Of a stretch of DNA of 43,323 nucleotides, positions 1 through 7,760 are shown piece by piece. This stretch comes from Terriglobia bacterium (GTDB lineage: Bacteria; Acidobacteriota; Terriglobia; Acidiferrales; UBA7541). The DNA lies in NCBI GenBank assembly GCA_020072765.1, contig JAIQGD010000050.1, positions 1-43,323 on the forward strand, in the 5' to 3' direction. Position numbers and translations under genes: made by a program. The notes under the pieces are model-generated. The model made no database searches, was not told the DNA's origin, and saw only the letters and a program-made list of their open reading frames with translations. Every line of letters starts with the position of its first letter. The first letter of the stretch is position 1.

Positions 1-411
1 CGTGGTTGACCCTTTCCAAAACCTCCAGGACCAATTTGCCGGTACTGAAGTCGAGTGCGCCCGTGGGATCAGATTGTAGAACTGGAAAACGAAGCCGACA
101 TGCTCGCGGCGGAAACGCGTCAACTCCGCGTCATTGGCCTTCGTCAGGATGTGGTCTCGGTAGTACACCTCGCCACTGGTGGGAAGATCCAGAGCCCCCA
201 GAATGTTCAGCAGGGTCGACTTCCCACTTCCGGAAGGCCCGAGAAGAACTACAAATTCTCCCTCGTACAAGTCGAGAGTGACCGCCCGAAGCGCGTGTAC
301 CTCCACTTCTCCCATGTTGTATATTTTGCTGCCGGAGTGCGCATGAAAGACGGCTGCGGCCCCGTCTGCACTGATCGTCTCCTGAGGGCCGGGCGGACGT
401 AGAGCTGGCAT
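1..411 (-). pseudogene. ABC transporter ATP-binding protein (MacB/LolD type), internal deletion, runs off window
   Basis: Reading leftward from an ATG at 411, the protein has the start of a MacB/LolD-type ATPase: aromatic A-loop region ([17 protein letters not shown]), Walker [10 protein letters not shown], and Q-loop [10 protein letters not shown]. Directly after the Q-loop the frame changes to nonsense. The sequence that follows encodes, in another frame, the stretch just after Walker B ([20 protein letters not shown]). About 80 residues are missing, including the LSGGQ signature and Walker B, and the join (about 61-68) is out of frame. Such ATPases normally drive lipoprotein or efflux permeases of the FtsX/MacB type; no permease is visible. 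I infer a non-functional remnant or a sequence/assembly deletion. The window edge cuts the 3' end. Confidence 0.75.
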
Positions 412-609
412 AGGCCTAATACTCCATTATTAAAAGTGCCCTGTAAGGCAGATGTCGGGCTGTGCACCGAATCACTATGCAGCGTGACGCCACGCAAAAT
501 AGTGATGCTCCGTGCGTTCGGAAATCGCGGTTTCAGAGCTCAGCGCGCTGCCTCAATGACAAACATGCGCGGTTGCGGTAAAAAGGCCTTAGCGGTGAGG
601 TGTGCGAAG

Positions 610-993
610 GTGGAACGGGACCGGTTCGTTAGGCTTGTCGCCGAGGTACTCGACGCACTTCCGGCAGAGTTTCGCAAACGAATGCACAACCTTGCGATTT
701 TAGTTGAGGACGAGCCTCCTCGGCGGCTTCGGAGAATGCATCGTGGGACCACCGGAAACCCCGGGTCCGGCAAGACTCGACGTTTGGTTCTGGGAGTATT
801 TCAAGGCGTGCCGGCTACCAGGAGAAGTGTTTTCGACCTGTCTATCGGTCCGGACCATATCGTCCTGTACCAGAAAAACATCGAGGCGGTCTGCTCCAAT
901 GAAACCGAGATCCGTCACGAAGTCAGACAGACTGTGCTCCACGAACTGGGGCACTACTTCGGAATGAATGAAGCTCAACTGAAAGATGTCTGA
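610..993 (+). CDS. Metallopeptidase family protein (zincin-like, minimal gluzincin)
   Basis: A protein of 127 residues from a GTG at 610; in-frame ATGs at 556 and 565 are possible longer starts. The product begins ERDRFVRLVAEVLDALP and ends with HELGHYFGMNE, giving the HExxH zinc motif at about residues 111-115 with a Glu shortly after. This is the layout of the small Zincin_1 (PF06262) family of about 120-130 residues, whose substrates are unknown. The middle (about residues 35-55) matches the family less well than both ends. The gene is isolated: a broken ABC ATPase lies upstream on the other strand and a broken transglycosylase downstream. The family call is fairly firm; function is not known. 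Confidence 0.7.
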   Translation: MERDRFVRLVAEVLDALPAEFRKRMHNLAILVEDEPPRRLRRMHRGTTGNPGSGKTRRLVLGVFQGVPATRRSVFDLSIGPDHIVLYQKNIEAVCSNETEIRHEVRQTVLHELGHYFGMNEAQLKDV

Positions 994-1068
994 TCTGTTA
1001 CTGCCGATTCCGGATCTAACCCTAGTGGGTGAGCGGCACTGGAAACCAGCGTAGGCCCGTCAATTTCG

Positions 1069-1464
1069 TCACTGCGCACTCGTCTCTAATTCGCGCTCGA
1101 GGGTATCTTCCGCAGTTCGTTCATTCACCGCTGTCACGCGTTCCAGGACGTTTCTGGCGTATTCCGCCACAGCCTGGACCCCGGCTGCATAGCGAAGATT
1201 TGGATTACGAGGGCCGCCATTATAAGCCCCGACCGCCTTTTCAATGTCCCCGTTGAAACTGTCCAGCAGGTCGCGCAGCAGCAGTCCGGCGTACGTTGTC
1301 AGCACATGGGAATCCGTCAAATCCAGTTCCAACGTCGTCGGGGGACTCAACCTCTCCGGCAATTGAGAATAGTCCCGCTTGTCCTTCAGGAATAAAGCAT
1401 GAGCGTACCGCAAGGTCTCCCGCGTGATCTGCCATACCCCAATTGAATAGTCGCTTACCAACAC
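1069..1464 (-). pseudogene. Lytic transglycosylase-like C-terminal fragment, 5' truncated
   Basis: The frame from about 1464 leftward begins abruptly inside a lysozyme-like fold: SDYSIGVWQIT at the start, then AVGAYNGGPRNPNLRYAAGV and VAEYARNVLERV, which resemble the end of an SLT/transglycosylase domain. The N-terminal part, where a signal peptide and the catalytic Glu helix would be, is absent; upstream of 1465 the frame is open but unrelated. The break lies at the same place where an ETF-QO fragment begins on the other strand. The GTG at 1464 is only the formal start of the open frame. An intact protein would cleave peptidoglycan in the periplasm; this fragment should not be active. Confidence 0.6.
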
Positions 1465-1499
1465 TCTGTGCCGGCGACGCTTCGGCGGCCACGCTCCGC

Positions 1500-2051
1500 A
1501 ATCACCGCGAGCGAATCGACCAAAGCTGGCTCAAGAAGGAATTGTGGCCCGTCCGGAATTTTCACCAGGCGTTTCACGGCGGCCTGTGGACGGGGCTGAT
1601 TCACGCGGGCTTGCAATTCATTTCCGGCGGGCGCGGCCTCATCGACCCCATGCGCGCGGAGCCCGGCTACCGCGCCTACACGAACCTGCACCGCGACCGC
1701 ACGCTGGTCGACCAATCGGCGCGCTTCAAGGGCGATGGCAAGCTCACTTTCGACCGCCTCACCGACGTCTACCACTCCGGCACGCGCCACGACGAAGACC
1801 AGCCCTGCCACCTTGTCGTGCTCGAACCCGATATCTGCAGTGATCGCTGCGTCCGCGAATTCGGGAATCCGTGCCAGTATTTCTGTCCCGCGGCCGTGTA
1901 CGAAATGGGGATGGAGAAGGGCGTGCCGAAACTCAAAATCAATGCCGCCAACTGCGTCCACTGCAAGACCTGCGACATCGCCGATCCCTACCAGATCATC
2001 AATTGGGTGCCCCCCGAAGGCGGCGGCGGCCCCAACTACGATGGCATGTGA
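1500..2051 (+). pseudogene. Electron transfer flavoprotein-ubiquinone oxidoreductase, C-terminal fragment
   Basis: From about residue RERIDQSWLKKELW (near 1503) to the stop at 2051 the frame matches the C-terminal third of ETF-QO: the membrane-associated segment, then VYHSGTRHDEDQPCHL, FCPAAVYEMG and the [4Fe-4S] ligands in NCVHCKTCDI with the closing INWVPPEGGGGPNY. Intact ETF-QO is about 550 residues and carries FAD and ubiquinone sites upstream; all of that is missing because the sequence before about 1500 belongs to other genes. No convincing start codon or ribosome site lies before the homology. It is a remnant or one side of an artificial join. Confidence 0.85.
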
Positions 2052-2453
2052 CGATCCGACCAGCATCGTCATTCTGAGGCGGGCGCCTCCGGTTTTCGCC
2101 CGCCGAACGATCTCTCTGATGACGATGCGATGCGCATCATCATCTCCGATTTCTGGAGTCCGGTGGACTCCATCGGAGTCCCGACACCGGACCTGAACCC
2201 GGCGAAGTCGGCCGGGTGAAGGATCTCTCCGCTGCTTCGACCGCCGTTGCGAACTCGGGGTTCATGCCGAAGGGCCGCACGTTCGCATTTGCGCTGTCAT
2301 CCCGAACCCAGCCGCGTTTTTTGCGGATGGGGGTGAGGGATCTGCTTCTTCTTCGGCTTGGCAGAAGAAGTGAATTCTTGATCTGCTGCGGTCGGCGGGG
2401 GGCACTTACCGAATCGTTCCGAACCTTCGGGGTGAGTGTAAAATCAGTGAGGC
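2052..2453. other. Non-coding interval with dispersed-repeat sequence
   Basis: No credible gene. The interval is built from repeat-like pieces of the type GTCATCCCGA...GGATCTGC. It includes a 41-bp stretch at 2295-2335 that recurs perfectly, inverted, at 28557-28597, and a hairpin (CTTCTTC...GAAGAAG, about 2345-2373). Confidence 0.6.
2295..2335 (+). repeat. 41-bp dispersed repeat, copy 1
   Basis: Identical over 41 bases to the reverse complement of 28557-28597. It contains a small stem CCGC...GCGG with a T-rich loop. The second copy sits inside a MITE-like element; this copy has no recognisable terminal repeats. Confidence 0.9.
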
Positions 2454-3638
2454 TCAGTTCTCGGCGCTGCTTCCCGAAAAAACTCTCTTCAGGGCCGCCC
2501 AGAAACCGCCCTTCTTCTTCCCGGCGCGCGCCGAATCGTGTCCTTGCTTGGCCGCCGCCGGGGGAGCTTCTCCCAGCGCGCGCTGCACGGCCCGCGCGAG
2601 TTCCGGCGCCTCCACGCGCCCGGAAAACTCCCACTCCGGCATCACCCGCGCCTCGCGGATCAGCAGCACCATATCCGGGGTCGGATCGTCGGGCGGCACC
2701 GGCGCCGAGGCCGAAAAGACCAGCGGCATAACCATCGTATAGACCGGCGCCTCCGAGGGCGGAACCGCCGGGATCGCGGCCCGCGCGGGCCGTTCCACCG
2801 GATGCGCTTCGTTGGCGGGCGCCAGCACGCTGAATTCGACGCTTCGCTCGGTGCCGGGCGGCTCCGCCGGTGTCTCCACGGCGGCCGCCGGTGCGGGCGG
2901 AGGCAACACTTGCGGCAGGCCTTGCAGGACGGGCGTCGTGGCGAATTCGGGCGGCGCACTCGCGCTGGGCGGCGCCTGCTGCGGTTGCCGGATGTCGCAT
3001 TGGCAGCTTCCCGACGCGCCGGTCACGGGAAGGAGCTTCCCCGCGCCCAGGAAAAATTCTCCCGCCTGCGGAACAATCAACTTCTCGCCGCTGAACTGAT
3101 GCTCGATCTGGATGGCCCCGCTGGTGGCCAGCACGCACAGCGAATCGTCCAGGCTCAGGCCCACCGAGATGTCCCGCGCCCCGCCGCTGATCTCCAGCGG
3201 CGTAGCCACCATGCTCGGCGTGAACACCCGCAGGGAAACGTTGGGCGGCAGCTGCACGCGCACGCGCCCGAAGTTGAGCGCCAGGGTGATCGCGCCGCTC
3301 GATTGCAGCACCGTCAATTTCGCCGGGCCGCAGATGTCCACCTCGCCCCCGGCAAACAGCGTCATCCGCGCCGGCCCCGAATGAACCGTCACCACGCCGC
3401 CATTGGCGACGTAGATGCTTGGCGCCGCCGTCGCCGTGCCGTTCGCCGCCGCCGTCCCGCTTTCGATGGAAATGTCGCTGCCTTCCACGCGCGCCACCGC
3501 GCTGGGTGGCGGCACTTGTTGCGCCTGCGCCACGCCGGGGCCTAGCAGTAGGCCTCCCAGCAGCAGACCGGTAAGCAAGCCGAGCGCACCCGGCCCGACG
3601 GCCCAGGCACAGCGAACGTTTTGGAGCCGAGGGTGCAT
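2454..3638 (-). CDS. Secreted FecR-like protein, Pro/Ala-rich
   Basis: A protein of 394 residues from the ATG at 3638, preceded by AGAAGG; a longer frame to 3677 would run into the divergent gene. It has an N-terminal hydrophobic export signal (LLTGLLLGGLLLGPGVAQA), then a region of about 190 residues with FecR-like beta repeats (VTVHSGPARMTLFAGGEVDI, LEISGGARDISVGLSLDDS) ending with CQCDI, then a long Pro/Ala-rich linker and a basic C-terminal tail (AGKKKGGFWAALKRVFSG). The protein is predicted to be exported; FecR-type domains often sense envelope signals, but no sigma factor is adjacent, so a regulatory role is unproven. It diverges from the acyltransferase with only 23 bp between starts. 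Confidence 0.65.
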   Translation of the reverse strand: MHPRLQNVRCAWAVGPGALGLLTGLLLGGLLLGPGVAQAQQVPPPSAVARVEGSDISIESGTAAANGTATAAPSIYVANGGVVTVHSGPARMTLFAGGEVDICGPAKLTVLQSSGAITLALNFGRVRVQLPPNVSLRVFTPSMVATPLEISGGARDISVGLSLDDSLCVLATSGAIQIEHQFSGEKLIVPQAGEFFLGAGKLLPVTGASGSCQCDIRQPQQAPPSASAPPEFATTPVLQGLPQVLPPPAPAAAVETPAEPPGTERSVEFSVLAPANEAHPVERPARAAIPAVPPSEAPVYTMVMPLVFSASAPVPPDDPTPDMVLLIREARVMPEWEFSGRVEAPELARAVQRALGEAPPAAAKQGHDSARAGKKKGGFWAALKRVFSGSSAEN

Positions 3639-3644
3639 TGAACC

Positions 3645-3657
3645 TTCTATACTATAC
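3645..3657. promoter_or_regulatory. Overlapping divergent -10 elements
   Basis: TATACT at 3648-3653 faces the plus-strand acyltransferase and the overlapping TATAGT (complement of 3651-3656) faces the minus-strand FecR-like gene. No good -35 is visible for either. With these elements both transcripts would have leaders of only a few bases. Inference from sequence only. Confidence 0.35.
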
Positions 3658-3661
3658 AGCG

Positions 3662-4492
3662 GTGCAAAACGGCTCAAAATTCGAACCGCCGCCCGCCAGC
3701 CGGGCTCCGGCGGCGCCGTCCGGCATCCCGCTGCCGCACCTTTCGCGCTGGCGCCGGATGCAGATTCCCGTGATCGCCTGGGCGGCTTACTGGCTGATCC
3801 GCCTGATTGGCCCCACGCTGCGCGTGGAAGTGATCGGCGTGCACAACGTCGTGCAGATCCGCGACAACGGCGAGCCGTGCATCGGCGCGTTCTGGCACCG
3901 CTGCATTTTCCCGGCGGTGTGGATCTGGCGGAATCGCGGCATCGTCGTGCTCAACACCGTCAACTTCGACGGCCAATGGACGCGCCGGGCCATCGAGCGG
4001 CTGGGTTTCGGCACCGCGCAGGGAAGCTCGACGCGCGGAGCCATCGAGGGTTTGACGGCCATGGCGCGGCATCTGGAAGCGGGCCGCCCCGTCGCCTTCA
4101 CCATCGACGGCCCGCGCGGCCCGCGCTATGTCGCCAAGCCCGGCCCCATCATTCTGGCGCGCCGCACCGGAAGACCCATCTCCGTATTCCACATCGGGCT
4201 CCAGCGCGGCTACACCTTCCACAAGGCCTGGGACCTGTTTCAGCTGCCCTATCCGTTTTCGCGCGCCGTGATGTTCGTCGCCCCGCCGATCCGCGTCTCC
4301 ACGCATGCGGATAGCGAAACCATCCAGCAAAAACAGGCGGAAATGCAGGCCGCCCTCGAGCGCGTGCGCGACCTGGCCGAATCCTGGTTTCACTTGTCGG
4401 AAATTGAACGCGACCACCTGCGCGACCAGTGGAGCGCGCCAGGCTCCCGCAGGCCCGCGCCTGTGCCCCTGTCAAACTCAGCCGAGGGTTAA
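3662..4492 (+). CDS. Lysophospholipid acyltransferase family protein (DUF374)
   Basis: About 276 residues from the GTG at 3662; a TTG at 3638 with an upstream GAGG and an ATG at 3758 are alternatives. The sequence has a hydrophobic N-terminal helix (IAWAAYWLIRLIGPTLRVEV), the acceptor-type motif IGAFWHRCIFP and the family hallmark FTIDGPRGPRYVAKPG, which is typical of DUF374 (PF04028), a branch of the PlsC-like acyltransferases thought to act on lipid A or phospholipid precursors at the inner membrane. The substrate cannot be told from sequence. Its stop codon overlaps the stop of the convergent htrA gene by four bases, so no terminator lies between them. Confidence 0.8.
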   Translation: MQNGSKFEPPPASRAPAAPSGIPLPHLSRWRRMQIPVIAWAAYWLIRLIGPTLRVEVIGVHNVVQIRDNGEPCIGAFWHRCIFPAVWIWRNRGIVVLNTVNFDGQWTRRAIERLGFGTAQGSSTRGAIEGLTAMARHLEAGRPVAFTIDGPRGPRYVAKPGPIILARRTGRPISVFHIGLQRGYTFHKAWDLFQLPYPFSRAVMFVAPPIRVSTHADSETIQQKQAEMQAALERVRDLAESWFHLSEIERDHLRDQWSAPGSRRPAPVPLSNSAEG

Positions 4493-5631
4493 GATTCGCC
4501 CAGCTTCACCGGCACATTCATCTTCTTGCCGCCGCGCACAATGGTCACCGTGATGGTGTCTCCCGGCCGCGCGCGATTCAGCAGGAGGTTCAGATCCATC
4601 GGGTTCTTGACCTCTTTCCCATCCACGGCGGTCACCACGTCGCCTCCGACGTGCAATTCCTGCAGCCCCGCCAGCACCGACCGCGTGCCCCCGCGAATAC
4701 CAGCCTGCGCCGCCGGGCCTCCCGAAACGACGCGCTCGACCAGCACGCCCTGATCCACGCCCAGATCCAGCGCCTCGGCCAGCCCCGGCCAGATTGCGCG
4801 CCCTTCGATGCCCAGCGTCGCGCGCCGCACCCGGCCCTGCGTGATCAGATCTTCGGCCACCCGCCGCGCCGTGTTGATGGGAATGGCGAAGCCGATTCCC
4901 GCCGTCGTTCCCGTCGGCGCAAAGATGGCGCTGTTGATTCCGATCACCTCGCCGTGCGAATTCAGCAGCGGCCCGCCGGAATTCCCCCGATTGATGGCCG
5001 CGTCGGTCTGGATGGCCTCATCAATGAACGTGTTTTCGCTGGTCTGCACCGTGCGCCCCAGCGAGCTTACGATCCCCGTCGTCAGCGTGCTCTGAAATCC
5101 GAAGGGATTTCCAATCGCCAGCACGCGCTGGCCCACCAACAGATTCCGCGAATCCCCCAGCGTCAGCGTCGCCAGCTTGCGCCCGCGCGCATCGATTTGC
5201 AGCAGCGCGATGTCGTTGCGCGTGTCCGCCCCGATGTATTTCGCCTTGTACCGCGACTGGTCGCCCAGCGTCACCTCGATGGTTTGCGCCCCCGCGACCA
5301 CGTGGTAATTCGTCAGGATGTGCCCGTCGGTGTCGATCACGAACCCCGACCCCGCGCCTTCCACCGGCACGGGATTGAAAAAGAAATCGTACTGCACCGT
5401 CCGCGTCACGATATTGGCCACCGCCGGCGCTGCCTGCTTGTAGATGCGCACGTTTTCCGCTTCCGTCGGATCGAGGCTCGTATCGCCTTGCGGAGCCGGC
5501 AGCGGCACCGCGTTCACCGAGACGGGCGTGTGCTGCCCGTACCGCGACCCCAGCCAGTACGCCCCGAGCCCCGCGATCAATCCCAGGACCAGCAGGCGGA
5601 TCGCCCGCCGTGTGTTTGCCGATGGTGACAT
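4489..5631 (-). CDS. HtrA/DegS-like trypsin-type serine protease with one PDZ domain
   Basis: Envelope quality-control protease of 380 residues. There is one N-terminal membrane anchor (residues 11-29), a linker, then a trypsin fold with the full triad: His110 (NYHVVAG), Asp140 (NDIALLQ), Ser218 (RGNSGGPL). A single PDZ domain follows (about 265-375), with the core GVLVERVVSGGPAAQAGI and GDVVTAVDGKEV. One anchor plus one PDZ resembles DegS/HtrA of the membrane-tethered kind rather than two-PDZ DegP. The start has a strong ribosome site (AAGGAGCC, five bases upstream). It is the last gene of folD-coaE-htrA, 26 bp after coaE. Function is firm; the exact paralogue is not. Confidence 0.9.
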   Translation of the reverse strand: MSPSANTRRAIRLLVLGLIAGLGAYWLGSRYGQHTPVSVNAVPLPAPQGDTSLDPTEAENVRIYKQAAPAVANIVTRTVQYDFFFNPVPVEGAGSGFVIDTDGHILTNYHVVAGAQTIEVTLGDQSRYKAKYIGADTRNDIALLQIDARGRKLATLTLGDSRNLLVGQRVLAIGNPFGFQSTLTTGIVSSLGRTVQTSENTFIDEAIQTDAAINRGNSGGPLLNSHGEVIGINSAIFAPTGTTAGIGFAIPINTARRVAEDLITQGRVRRATLGIEGRAIWPGLAEALDLGVDQGVLVERVVSGGPAAQAGIRGGTRSVLAGLQELHVGGDVVTAVDGKEVKNPMDLNLLLNRARPGDTITVTIVRGGKKMNVPVKLGES

Positions 5632-5657
5632 GGAAGGCTCCTTTCCGGATGCTCCCG

Positions 5658-6275
5658 TCAGGAAGCGGTCTTGCGCGAGGCGGCCGCCTGCTTCAATCTC
5701 GTGAGGAGATCGTCCACTTGCCGCGCGGTTTCCTCAATCGTGCGCGAGCAATCAATGACGTCATCGGCCAGCCGCCGCTTTTCGTCCAGCGGCATCTGCG
5801 CCGCCAGGCGCCGCTCGGCGTCCTCGGACGACATCCCGCGCTGCCGCAGCCGCTCGACCTGCTGCTCGCGGCGGCACCAGCACACCACCACCCGGTCGAA
5901 ATTCGGCTTGTAACCCGCTTCGTAGATTAACGTCGCTTCGAGAAACGCGAAGGCCCGTCCGCCGGAGCCGGTGTCCGCGAACCATTTCGCCGCGGCCTCC
6001 AGAATGCGCGGGTGCAGGATCTGCTCCAGCCGCGCGCGCCCCTCGCGATCCGCGAAGACAATCGCGCCCAGCTTCCCCCGGTCCACCGAGCCGTCCGCAG
6101 CGACGATCTCGCGGCCGAACGCGCGCACCACTTCCTCGTACGCGGCCTGGCAGGGCCCGAGCAGATCGTGGCCGAGGATGTCGGCATCGAGCACCGCGCA
6201 GCCGCGCTCGCGCAGCATGGCCGCCACCGTGGACTTGCCCGAGGCGATCCCGCCGGTGAGCGCGACGCGCAGCAT
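5658..6275 (-). CDS. coaE: Dephospho-CoA kinase
   Basis: Catalyses the last step of coenzyme A synthesis, ATP-dependent phosphorylation of dephospho-CoA, in the cytoplasm. The 205 residues match the family length. The P-loop is LTGGIASGKST (residues 7-17), followed by the conserved DADILGHDLL and, later, HPRILEAAAKWF and YEAGYKPNFDRVVVCWC. The ATG overlaps the folD stop (TGATG at 6273-6277), suggesting translational coupling. It is an ordinary family member with no oddities apart from an Arg/Ala-rich tail. Confidence 0.93.
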   Translation of the reverse strand: MLRVALTGGIASGKSTVAAMLRERGCAVLDADILGHDLLGPCQAAYEEVVRAFGREIVAADGSVDRGKLGAIVFADREGRARLEQILHPRILEAAAKWFADTGSGGRAFAFLEATLIYEAGYKPNFDRVVVCWCRREQQVERLRQRGMSSEDAERRLAAQMPLDEKRRLADDVIDCSRTIEETARQVDDLLTRLKQAAASRKTAS

Positions 6276-7219
6276 CAGGGGCGGGCGGATCCGCCGGCCG
6301 CGCGTGATCCGCGCCGCAGCCGTGCGGCCTTCACCGTGTTGCTCATCAGCATGGCGATGGTCAGCGGCCCGACGCCTCCCGGCACCGGCGTCAGCGCGCC
6401 GGCCACGCTGGCCACATCCGGATGCACGTCGCCGACCAGCGCGTGTCCCTTGGCCCGGAATTCCGCCAGCCGCTCGGGGAAGTGCGCGAAGAAACCTTCC
6501 GCCTGCGCCGCGTCGGTCACGCGGTTGATGCCCACGTCAATCACCGTCGCGCCCGGACGGACGTACTCCGGCGTGACCATGCACGCGCGGCCCAGCGCCG
6601 CCACCACGATGTCGGCGCGCCGCACCACTTCGGGCAGGTTGCGCGTCTTCGAGTGGCAGACCGTCACCGTGGCGTTGGCGTGGATCAGCAGCAGCGCCAT
6701 CGGCTTGCCCACGATGTCGCTCCGGCCCAGCACCACCGCGTTCGCGCCTTCCAGCGCGATGCCGCTGCGCTTGAAAATCTCCATCACCCCCGCCGGCGTG
6801 CACGCCACCAGCGCAGGCCTTCCCGCCACCAGGTGCCCGACGCTCACCGGGTGGAATCCGTCCACGTCCTTGGCCGGATCGATGGCCTCGAGAATTCTCT
6901 TCGAGTCGATCTGCGGCGGCAGCGGCAGCTGCACCAGGATGCCGTCCACTTCATCGCGATGGTTCAGCTCGCGGATCAGGGCCAGCAGTTCCTCGGTCGT
7001 CATCGAAGCGGGCGGCGTGATGTGGAAGCTCGCCAGCCCCAGCTTTTCGCACGCCGCGATCTTGCTCTTCACGTACACCTTCGACGCCGGGTTCTCGCCC
7101 ACCAGCACGGCCGCCAGGCCCGGGCGGATGCCCGCCGACGTCAGCTTCACAATGTCGCCCGCCAGGTCGGCGTAGATTTGATCGCGGATGGTGATGCCAC
7201 TCAGTATTTGCGCTGCCAA
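6275..7219 (-). CDS. folD: Bifunctional methylenetetrahydrofolate dehydrogenase / methenyl-THF cyclohydrolase
   Basis: One-carbon metabolism enzyme interconverting 5,10-methylene-, methenyl- and 10-formyl-THF. It has 314 residues. The catalytic YVKSK motif is at 49-53 (Lys53), the folate-site signature DGILVQLPLP near 95-104, the Rossmann motif VVLGRSDIVGKPMALLL, and the C-terminal PVPGGVGPLTIAML. The only start that fits the family N-terminus (AAQILSG) is a TTG at 7219, and no clear ribosome site precedes it, so expression may be low or the start slightly different. First gene of the folD-coaE-htrA operon; upstream lies a repeat-rich interval. Confidence 0.93.
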   Translation of the reverse strand: MAAQILSGITIRDQIYADLAGDIVKLTSAGIRPGLAAVLVGENPASKVYVKSKIAACEKLGLASFHITPPASMTTEELLALIRELNHRDEVDGILVQLPLPPQIDSKRILEAIDPAKDVDGFHPVSVGHLVAGRPALVACTPAGVMEIFKRSGIALEGANAVVLGRSDIVGKPMALLLIHANATVTVCHSKTRNLPEVVRRADIVVAALGRACMVTPEYVRPGATVIDVGINRVTDAAQAEGFFAHFPERLAEFRAKGHALVGDVHPDVASVAGALTPVPGGVGPLTIAMLMSNTVKAARLRRGSRAAGGSARP

Positions 7220-7231
7220 GAGACCGTGCTT

Positions 7232-7267
7232 TTGTAGCGGCCGCCCTGTTTTTGGGCGGGCGTCTTG
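7232..7267 (+). repeat. TTGTAGCGG hairpin repeat, copy 1
   Basis: Pattern TTGTAGCGGCCGCCC, a short loop, then GGGCGGGC and (A/G)TCTTG. The two arms pair into a GC-rich stem. Confidence 0.8.
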
Positions 7268-7288
7268 TCTGTTGCCGTTGCCTAGCCG

Positions 7289-7324
7289 TTGTACCGGCCG
7301 CCCGCCGTATGGGCGGGCATCTTG
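7289..7324 (+). repeat. TTGTAGCGG hairpin repeat, copy 2
   Basis: Starts TTGTACCGGCCGCCCG and ends GGGCGGGCATCTTG; same stem and loop size as copies 1, 3 and 4. Confidence 0.8.
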
Positions 7325-7433
7325 CCTTGTTCTTGCACCAACCGCCCGATTCGAGACCGGGCATCTTATCAGGATATTTTACGCGCCTGAACCTGCCATG
7401 ATAACAAAAACCCGAGCCCCGCGGTCGGTGTTC

Positions 7434-7458
7434 GTGGCACAGCCACTCTTGGCTGTGC
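7434..7458 (+). repeat. GTGGCACAG hairpin repeat, copy 1
   Basis: GTGGCACAGCCACTCTTGG followed by CTGTGC; arms GCACAGCC and GGCTGTGC pair around ACTCTT. Confidence 0.75.
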
Positions 7459-7474
7459 AGGCCTGAGCACGCAG

Positions 7475-7499
7475 GTGGCGCAGGCACTCCTGCCTGCGC
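7475..7499 (+). repeat. GTGGCACAG hairpin repeat, copy 2
   Basis: GTGGCGCAGGCACTCCTGC followed by CTGCGC. Both arms differ from copy 1 by paired changes that keep the stem (GCGCAGGC with GCCTGCGC), as expected if the hairpin matters. Confidence 0.75.
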
Positions 7500-7655
7500 G
7501 CCGCCGCTGTCTGGCCTTTGTAGCGGCCGCCCGGTGTGTGGGCGGGCATCTTGCTCTCGCCGTTTTCCCGTAGGGGCACGGCACCGCCGTGCCCGGTTTC
7601 TCCACCCGATGTCAGGTTGGCTCACGCTTGCCGTGCGAGAAGATTTTCAGGGTGC
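7498..7655 (+). repeat. 158-bp direct repeat flanking the hydrolase gene, copy A
   Basis: Matches 8730-8887 along its length with scattered differences. Shared landmarks in order: GCGCCGCCG, the TTGTAGCGG hairpin, TTTTCCCGTAGG, CCGTGCCCGGTTTCT, CAGGTTGGCTC and GAGAAGATTTTCAGGGTGC. Contains hairpin copy 3 at 7518-7553. Confidence 0.85.
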
Positions 7656-7760
7656 CCCATCCTTCGCGCCGTCCGCGAAGGGTGGGGCTTTTGTCCGAAT
7701 CCGTTGATGAACAACGCCGTAGGGCGCCAGCGCGCCGCTCCACCCGTCTTCCGGCCTCGC

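Larger units (their letters stand above)
7220..7760. other. Repeat-filled non-coding interval upstream of folD
   Basis: No credible gene. The interval contains three good copies and one degenerate copy (about 7339-7370) of a TTGTAGCGG hairpin repeat, two copies of a GTGGC(A/G)CAG hairpin repeat, one half of a 158-bp direct repeat (7498-7655), and a hairpin CCCCAtCCTTCGCG...CGCGAAGGgTGGGG (about 7656-7687). Any folD promoter must lie within or between these repeats. Confidence 0.7.

Noticed and set aside
2345-2373. CTTCTTC...GAAGAAG hairpin as a terminator of the ETF-QO fragment
   Set aside because: About 300 bp from the stop, no T run, and it lies within repeat-like DNA.
2538-3545. Open frame of 335 codons on the plus strand
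   Set aside because: Shadow of the FecR-like gene on the other strand; Arg/His-rich nonsense composition typical of antisense frames in GC-rich DNA.
7220-7570. Hairpin cluster as a CRISPR array
   Set aside because: Repeats are palindromic and irregularly spaced, spacers are not of constant length, and there are no cas genes.
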